Shown here: positions 59,430-64,000 of the stretch, one piece after another
Numbering within the stretch: position 1 is the first letter of the stretch
How the letters are laid out: the number at the start of each line of letters is the position of its first letter
Source: Glycine soja
Taxonomy: Eukaryota; Streptophyta; Magnoliopsida; Fabales; Fabaceae
Assembly: GCF_004193775.1 (NCBI RefSeq)
Contig: NC_041002.1
Location: 11,010,485-11,074,484, forward strand
DNA: 64,000 nt
Direction: 5' to 3'
The notes under the pieces: model-generated
Told to the model about the DNA's origin: nothing
The model's input: the letters and a program-made list of their open reading frames with translations, nothing else
The model's database searches: none
Translations under genes and position numbers: made by a program

Positions 59430-59434
59430 CATTA

Positions 59435-60400
59435 TAGTCAATCTTGTTGGCGATTTATTTTATTTGCCTCGTTAACTCCTTTACTTGATCTTTTAACGGA
59501 TTTTTTACCTCCGTGGTATTCTCGAGGTTGGAGTAGGATGTGGTACTAAGATTGATTACGGCTTCTTCTAATTTTGTAGTGTGTTCTCTCATGAAATTGG
59601 CTTCCTTGGCTACTTCCTCCATACAGTAAAAGGTATGGTGATTACCTCCATACTCTTCACATGAGAGAATTGGTTATTTTGGCGATATCAATGGTTGAAG
59701 TTGTTTTACTATGCTTTTGGTTACGTTCTCCATCATAGCCTTCATCATAGCTTTTGTTTGTGTTTGTTGTTTGAGGGATTCATCTTTAGTGTCTTCTTTG
59801 TGAACGTCCTTTGGAGAGGTGTGGTTGCAATTACTGCCTCGTGCACTAGTTGTTATATCTTCTATAATTTTCTTTACTTTGGTCGTGGTTCCATTGACAT
59901 AGTATCCTCCTACTAAAGTGTTTATCATTCTTCTATATTAATCAGTTGTTCCTTTTATAACCATGGAGATTTGGGTGTAATCAGAGTGACTATGGAAAAG
60001 ACAACTCCTAAGTAAAGCTTTATACCTCTGTCATGCATTGAAGAGAGACTCAGATGTCATTTGTCAAAAGCTAGTTATCCTTTCCTTTATAGCTTTGATT
60101 TTTTATTATGGAAAGAATTGTTTGAAGGACTTGTCTTTGATTTGCTCCCATGAGGTTAGACTATGGTGTAGTTGAGAATTGAATCATTTAAGTGCACTTC
60201 CCCCTAATGAAAAGGGAAAAAGTTGCATCTTGATGCGACTGTCTTTGATTTTGGATATTCTTACTAATGTGTATATTTGTTGGAATCACGTAAGGTGGGT
60301 GTGCAGTTCTTTTGTGTTGGATCTCGTAAATTGAGTGTTATGGAGAATATTAATGATCTCGTTAGGAAGATTTACTTGATGCTCTATAATTATGTACAAT
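59435..60400 (-). pseudogene. Athila-lineage gag fragment
   Basis: Read downward from 60400: NLPNEIINILHNTQF, then RIKMQLFPFSLGGSALK and WEQIKDKSFKQFFP. After stops come MTSESLFNA and MINTLVGGYYVNG (59928), with a Lys/Gln-rich tail. The order fits Athila Gag (the LFPFSL core is characteristic). Stops are frequent. It was continuous with 57815 before the solo LTR inserted. Confidence 0.7.
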
Positions 60401-61436
60401 ACTAAAGAAAGAAATATTTATTATTTATTTCTAAAGAAGGGCTAAGTGGTATTTTTGGACATTACTAGATAATAACTAAATAGAAAATTTATATAAAGAA
60501 TAAAGTATTTAGCCTAAAAATTTTCTGATTTTAAATTATTATTTTTTTAATTAAAACAAGTAGAAATATTTTTTAGAAAAATAAAATTTAAAAGACAAGA
60601 GGTAAATTAAACTATTAAAAATAGGCAATTTATTTTTTTTCAAAAATCAATAGGAGGGGTTATAGATATATTTTCCGAGAATTTGAATATTTATAATGAG
60701 AAAAGAAAACTTTTGCTGAAAATTAAAAGATAAAAATAGGAAAATAAATCTATATTAAAAACTGAAATGTATAATTATTTATTTTCGATAATTTTATCAA
60801 AAAGGAAAAGTAAAATTTAATGCTAAAAATTGAAGATAATGTAAAAACTAAAATATATTTGTCTAATTTTTTTTTTCAAAATTTATTTATCAAAATTGAA
60901 AAATAAAAGTAAGAAAAACTAAATACTAAAATTCTAAAAGATAAATTAGAAACATAAATTCAAAATATAAATCTATGATCAACTAAGAAAACTGAATTAT
61001 ATCTTTATATTTATGTATATTTTGATATTTTTAAGTTAAAAAAGGAAATAAAATCAAATGCTGCAAATTTAAAATGATAAATTGAAAGGATAAATCAGTT
61101 AAATCTAATAAGATAAACACAAAAGATAATATAAATAATAAATAACTTAACAAATAAAATCTACAAAGATAATAGTTATGATAGTTTACTAATAAATTTA
61201 AAGATAACTGCCTAATCTACAAATATAATTTCCTAAAAGATAATATAAAATAAATTTTAAAAAAATTTAATTTAAATTTTAAATAATTATTTTATTTTCC
61301 AGCTAAAAACTAGTTAACGTTTTCATTATGTTAGAATTTACATCTCCCAAGAGATTAATTTATAATTTATATCTTCTTTATATGCTGCATAAAATATTCT
61401 CCTTTACCAATGCTGAGAGTTTAGATTAATTTATAG
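60401..61436. other. Extremely AT-rich interval
   Basis: Mostly A and T with no gene or repeat edge. The last ~100 bases read like the end of an intron before the SCAB1-like exon. The left end of the second CACTA element may lie here, but I could not find a CACTA-type start. Confidence 0.4.
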
Positions 61437-61829
61437 ACTTCTGAAGATGCTAAGAAACTTGTTGATGAGGAAAGAGCTTTTGCTCGTGCTGAAATTAAGG
61501 ATGCCAGAGCAGCAGTTCAGAGAGAGGCACTTCAAGAATGTCTCAAGCTTCCGGAAAACAGGTTTGTGATATTTACTTGTCATTTGTAATGTTTTATCAT
61601 GATGGAGAATTTAGTAATTCATGATGCCATAATGATAAATGCACCCGACTTAAATATCATATTCTTAAGATTATTTTTATTATTTTTAAATTATACTTAA
61701 GATTTTATTTTATTTTTTTAAAATTATTCTTTCATCCCTTCTAGTTTAAAATTATTATAGCTACTGGTAACATTCATATATAATATCACTACTGTCACAA
61801 ATTAATACATAAATAAATAACACTAACAA

Positions 61830-61908
<79 letters not shown>

Positions 61909-62987
61909 GACCTGTGTCTTTGGTTATCTTAGTGTGGTGGAGCAAGTGTGATATCAAGATCTAGTTGTCATCTTCTTGCTCTGTTTATAGTGTAATCAAT
62001 TTTAACTAAGGTCATAATTAATAGCAATAAATTGAATTTGGTATATATTAATTCTGCTTTTCTTGACATTAATTCCATTATATTTGCACACATGATTCAA
62101 TACTTTAAAAGGTTGTGAAAAGTATTTAATTTCTTACCGATCATATTTAAATAACTGACATGTAGAGGCTTTTAACACAAATTTTCTTATAGACTTACAT
62201 TGAAACAAAACCCAGAATAGAAAGGAAAGCAGAAGGTGTTGTACTTATACACATACCTATCTGAAACTGGATATTGATTTTTGTTTCCCACCCAATACGG
62301 CTGGTTTTCTATCAAATTAATAAATATTACTAAATTAACTAACATGCAATTTTCTGTCAACTTGAAGTACTATAGTTGTTTCATCTTTGCCAAATATTAT
62401 CCTAAATAAACTAAATTTTAGAATTTAAAATAGTTTTTAAGAATAGAGTTAAAACAGATCGTTTTAAAAAATTAATTAATTGAAGTTTATCAATTTCTAA
62501 AAAGAAGTAAAGTTAAAAAAGAAAATCTTTGTGAATTTAGATTGAGATTAATCTTTAACTTGCTAGATATAGCATATCTCTGCACCGTGTTGTGGCATCG
62601 TATGAAAATCATCAACATTTTTTTAATTATATTATCGAATAAAGATTAACTATTTTAAAATATTTATTATAAAACTAATAATCTTATAGTCTAATAATAC
62701 TCTTAATATATATGTTAATTTGTGATAGTAGTGATATTATATATATACTTATGTTTTCCCTCCCTTCTAGTTTTCCATTCTCCTTGAAAGCCTGGAGCCC
62801 TGGACTAAACATCTTACTCTTTTTGGCAATTGTTATTATGATACCCTTGAGCTACTGTTTCCCCTTTCTATGCATTGTTAGTAATAATCATTTGAATAAC
62901 ATTTGGCTCTACGGTTAGGACCTGGAGCAATTAATGAGGGAGGTCCAAGAGGCTCGAAGAATTAAAATGCTGCATTAGCCAAGCAAG
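61437..62987 (+). pseudogene. SCAB1: Captured SCAB1-like (stomatal closure-related actin-binding protein) gene fragment
   Basis: Two exons with proper splice borders. Exon 61437-61561 encodes TSEDAKKLVDEERAFARAEI, then KDARAAVQREALQE, bounded by ATAG and CAG/GTTTG. Exon 62919-62987 encodes DLEQLMREVQEARRIKMLH, a stop where Gln is expected, then PSK before GTATAT. This is the conserved coiled-coil region of plant SCAB proteins, which bind and bundle actin filaments in guard cells. The 1.36-kb intron holds a (TA)n run. No other SCAB exons are seen, so this is a fragment, probably carried by the CACTA element ending at 63422. Confidence 0.72.
61833..61902. repeat. (TA)n microsatellite
   Basis: About 70 bases of TA, inside the intron of the SCAB1-like fragment. 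Confidence 0.95.
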
Positions 62988-63120
62988 GTATATATTGAAC
63001 GCATGCCTTTATTTTGTCTCTCAATTATTTGCTCTTTTTTTTTTTTTGGCCGAGTATGCAAGTCAATTCTCACTATTCAAAATATTATTAATTTATTTTT
63101 TTTAAAAAAAAATACATTAT

Positions 63121-63422
63121 AAGACTGTTCTTTGAAAAATTATATTAGAATGTTCACATTTTAAGACGATTTTCTTAAAAAATCATCTTAAAATCCTCTA
63201 TATATTTTTTATTTTTATAAGAAAATACATTTTAAGACGATTTTTTAATAGAAAGTATACTCTTTTAAGATAATTTTTAACTAAAAACTTTCTTAGAAAG
63301 GTATCATTCTAAGACGGTTCTGACAATCGTCTAAGAATAATATCTTTTTTTACGACATTTTTTACAACGATTAATAGTCGACGCAAAATTTAACTGACAT
63401 AAAAAATCTTTTTTGTATAGTG
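63121..63422. repeat. CACTA terminal and subterminal repeats (second element)
   Basis: The end, reverse complemented, reads CACTATACAAAAAAGATT, a good CACTA terminus. Inside it are repeated TTTTAAGACGATTTT and CATTCTAAGACGGTTC words facing GAACCGTCTTAG-like counterparts (ACAATCGTCTAAGAAT). The element lies to the left and so includes the SCAB1-like exons. The next three bases are TCA (63423-63425). Its other end is not found. Confidence 0.7.
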
Positions 63423-63429
63423 TCATGTC

Positions 63430-63719
63430 ATCGTCATTATATACTGCAAGGGCGAGAATTTAAATTGTTAGCCCCACACAAATGGATACCTTTTCAAAAA
63501 ATTCCTGAGCGGGCCACTAAATTTATTTCACAATTCTAGCATGAAAAACGGTCGAGTGACAAACTATAGTAATTTCATTTCACTCATTTTATTTTCATAT
63601 CTCAGTATAAAATTGTCTCACATGTACATTGAACTCAATCATTGATAAAATTCTTTTACATTTTTTTATTTATCAGATCAACATCCTTTTAGTTAATTTA
63701 TAATTCTTGCTGTTACATA
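63430..63719. other. Unremarkable AT-rich interval
   Basis: No gene or repeat could be supported. Confidence 0.4.
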
Positions 63720-64000
63720 CTTTGGCTCCAGCCTCCATATACATTGGCTTCTGCCTCACTTCTCTTATACTGAATTTTGATGAAGGAGAATAAGTTATAA
63801 GGAAGGAGGAGAAATACGATTGGATATTTATTCCTACATTGGCTTCGGCCTCACCCCTCACCGGCTTCGGCCTCACTTAATTACAAATCATGTTTGATTT
63901 GGAGGAAGGAAAAGGAGTTATAAGGTAGGAGAAGAAATAAGGTTGGATTGTTACTTACATCGGCTTTGGCCTCATGCTGCTTATTACATTGGCTTTGACC
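63720..64000. repeat. Array of CATYGGCTTYGGCCTCA motifs running off the right edge
   Basis: At least six copies: near 63721 (TTTGGCTCCAGCCTCC), 63741 (CATTGGCTTCTGCCTCA), 63837 (CATTGGCTTCGGCCTCA), 63859 (CCGGCTTCGGCCTCA), 63958 (CATCGGCTTTGGCCTCA) and 63986. A longer unit of about 120 bp with GGAGGAGAAATACGATTGGA/GGAGAAGAAATAAGGTTGGA lies between. The motif core GGCTTCGGCC is nearly palindromic. Confidence 0.75.

Overview
The window is plant nuclear DNA, most likely from a legume of the soybean type (Glycine). That reading rests on very AT-rich intergenic DNA, intron-containing plant gene fragments, Ogre/Tat, Athila and chromovirus Ty3-gypsy elements, and LTRs carrying repeated TAATCGATTA words. 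The species call is inference. I see no tRNA, rRNA, CRISPR or bacterial-type operon. Only one gene looks intact: an intronless UDP-glycosyltransferase at 27147-28547 (+). Almost everything else is mobile DNA, usually broken and often nested.

Layout. 1-5985: a decayed Mutator-like (MULE) transposase gene on the minus strand, a moderately repetitive stretch with GCTAAGCG words, an unidentified exon-like piece and a MULE-type terminal sequence. 6137-8455: a TA microsatellite, an ~85-bp tandem repeat and a hAT-type transposase pseudogene (+). 8717-23554: a minus-strand composite LTR retrotransposon. Its two outer LTRs, primer-binding site and polypurine tract belong to a chromovirus. Most of its interior (9291-19868) is a 5'-truncated Ogre/Tat element with its own 1.88-kb 3' LTR, and the two pol genes are joined inside the reverse transcriptase. 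24363-25975: a non-autonomous hAT element with 8-bp target duplications. 27147-28547: the UGT gene.

30052-36965: a candidate two-gene DNA element. A PB1-like N-terminal transposase fragment (+) faces a plant-mobile-domain pseudogene (-), with clusters of degenerate palindromes on both flanks; a 1.62-kb solo LTR sits in the right flank. 38715-53025: a plus-strand Tat-lineage retrotransposon. Its 5' LTR holds a 961-bp solo LTR and its 3' LTR holds a 3.57-kb solo LTR, both with perfect 5-bp target duplications. 53599-56297: the end of a CACTA element carrying pieces of two unrelated host genes, TAF2 (several exons with introns) and S-adenosylhomocysteine hydrolase (promoter, 5' UTR, first exon). 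It has inserted into the RT of an Athila element (56298-60400), which is also split by a solo LTR. 61437-63422: a second CACTA end carrying two exons of a SCAB1-like actin-binding protein gene. 63720-64000: the start of a short-motif repeat array.

The observations most worth following are: (1) the two CACTA ends with three captured host gene fragments; (2) paired TAATCGATTA palindromes spaced 20-21 bp in three LTRs of two families; (3) the chromovirus/Ogre chimera, in which an apparent primer-binding site lies on the wrong side of the Ogre 3' LTR; and (4) the convergent PB1-like/plant-mobile-domain element with palindromic flanks.
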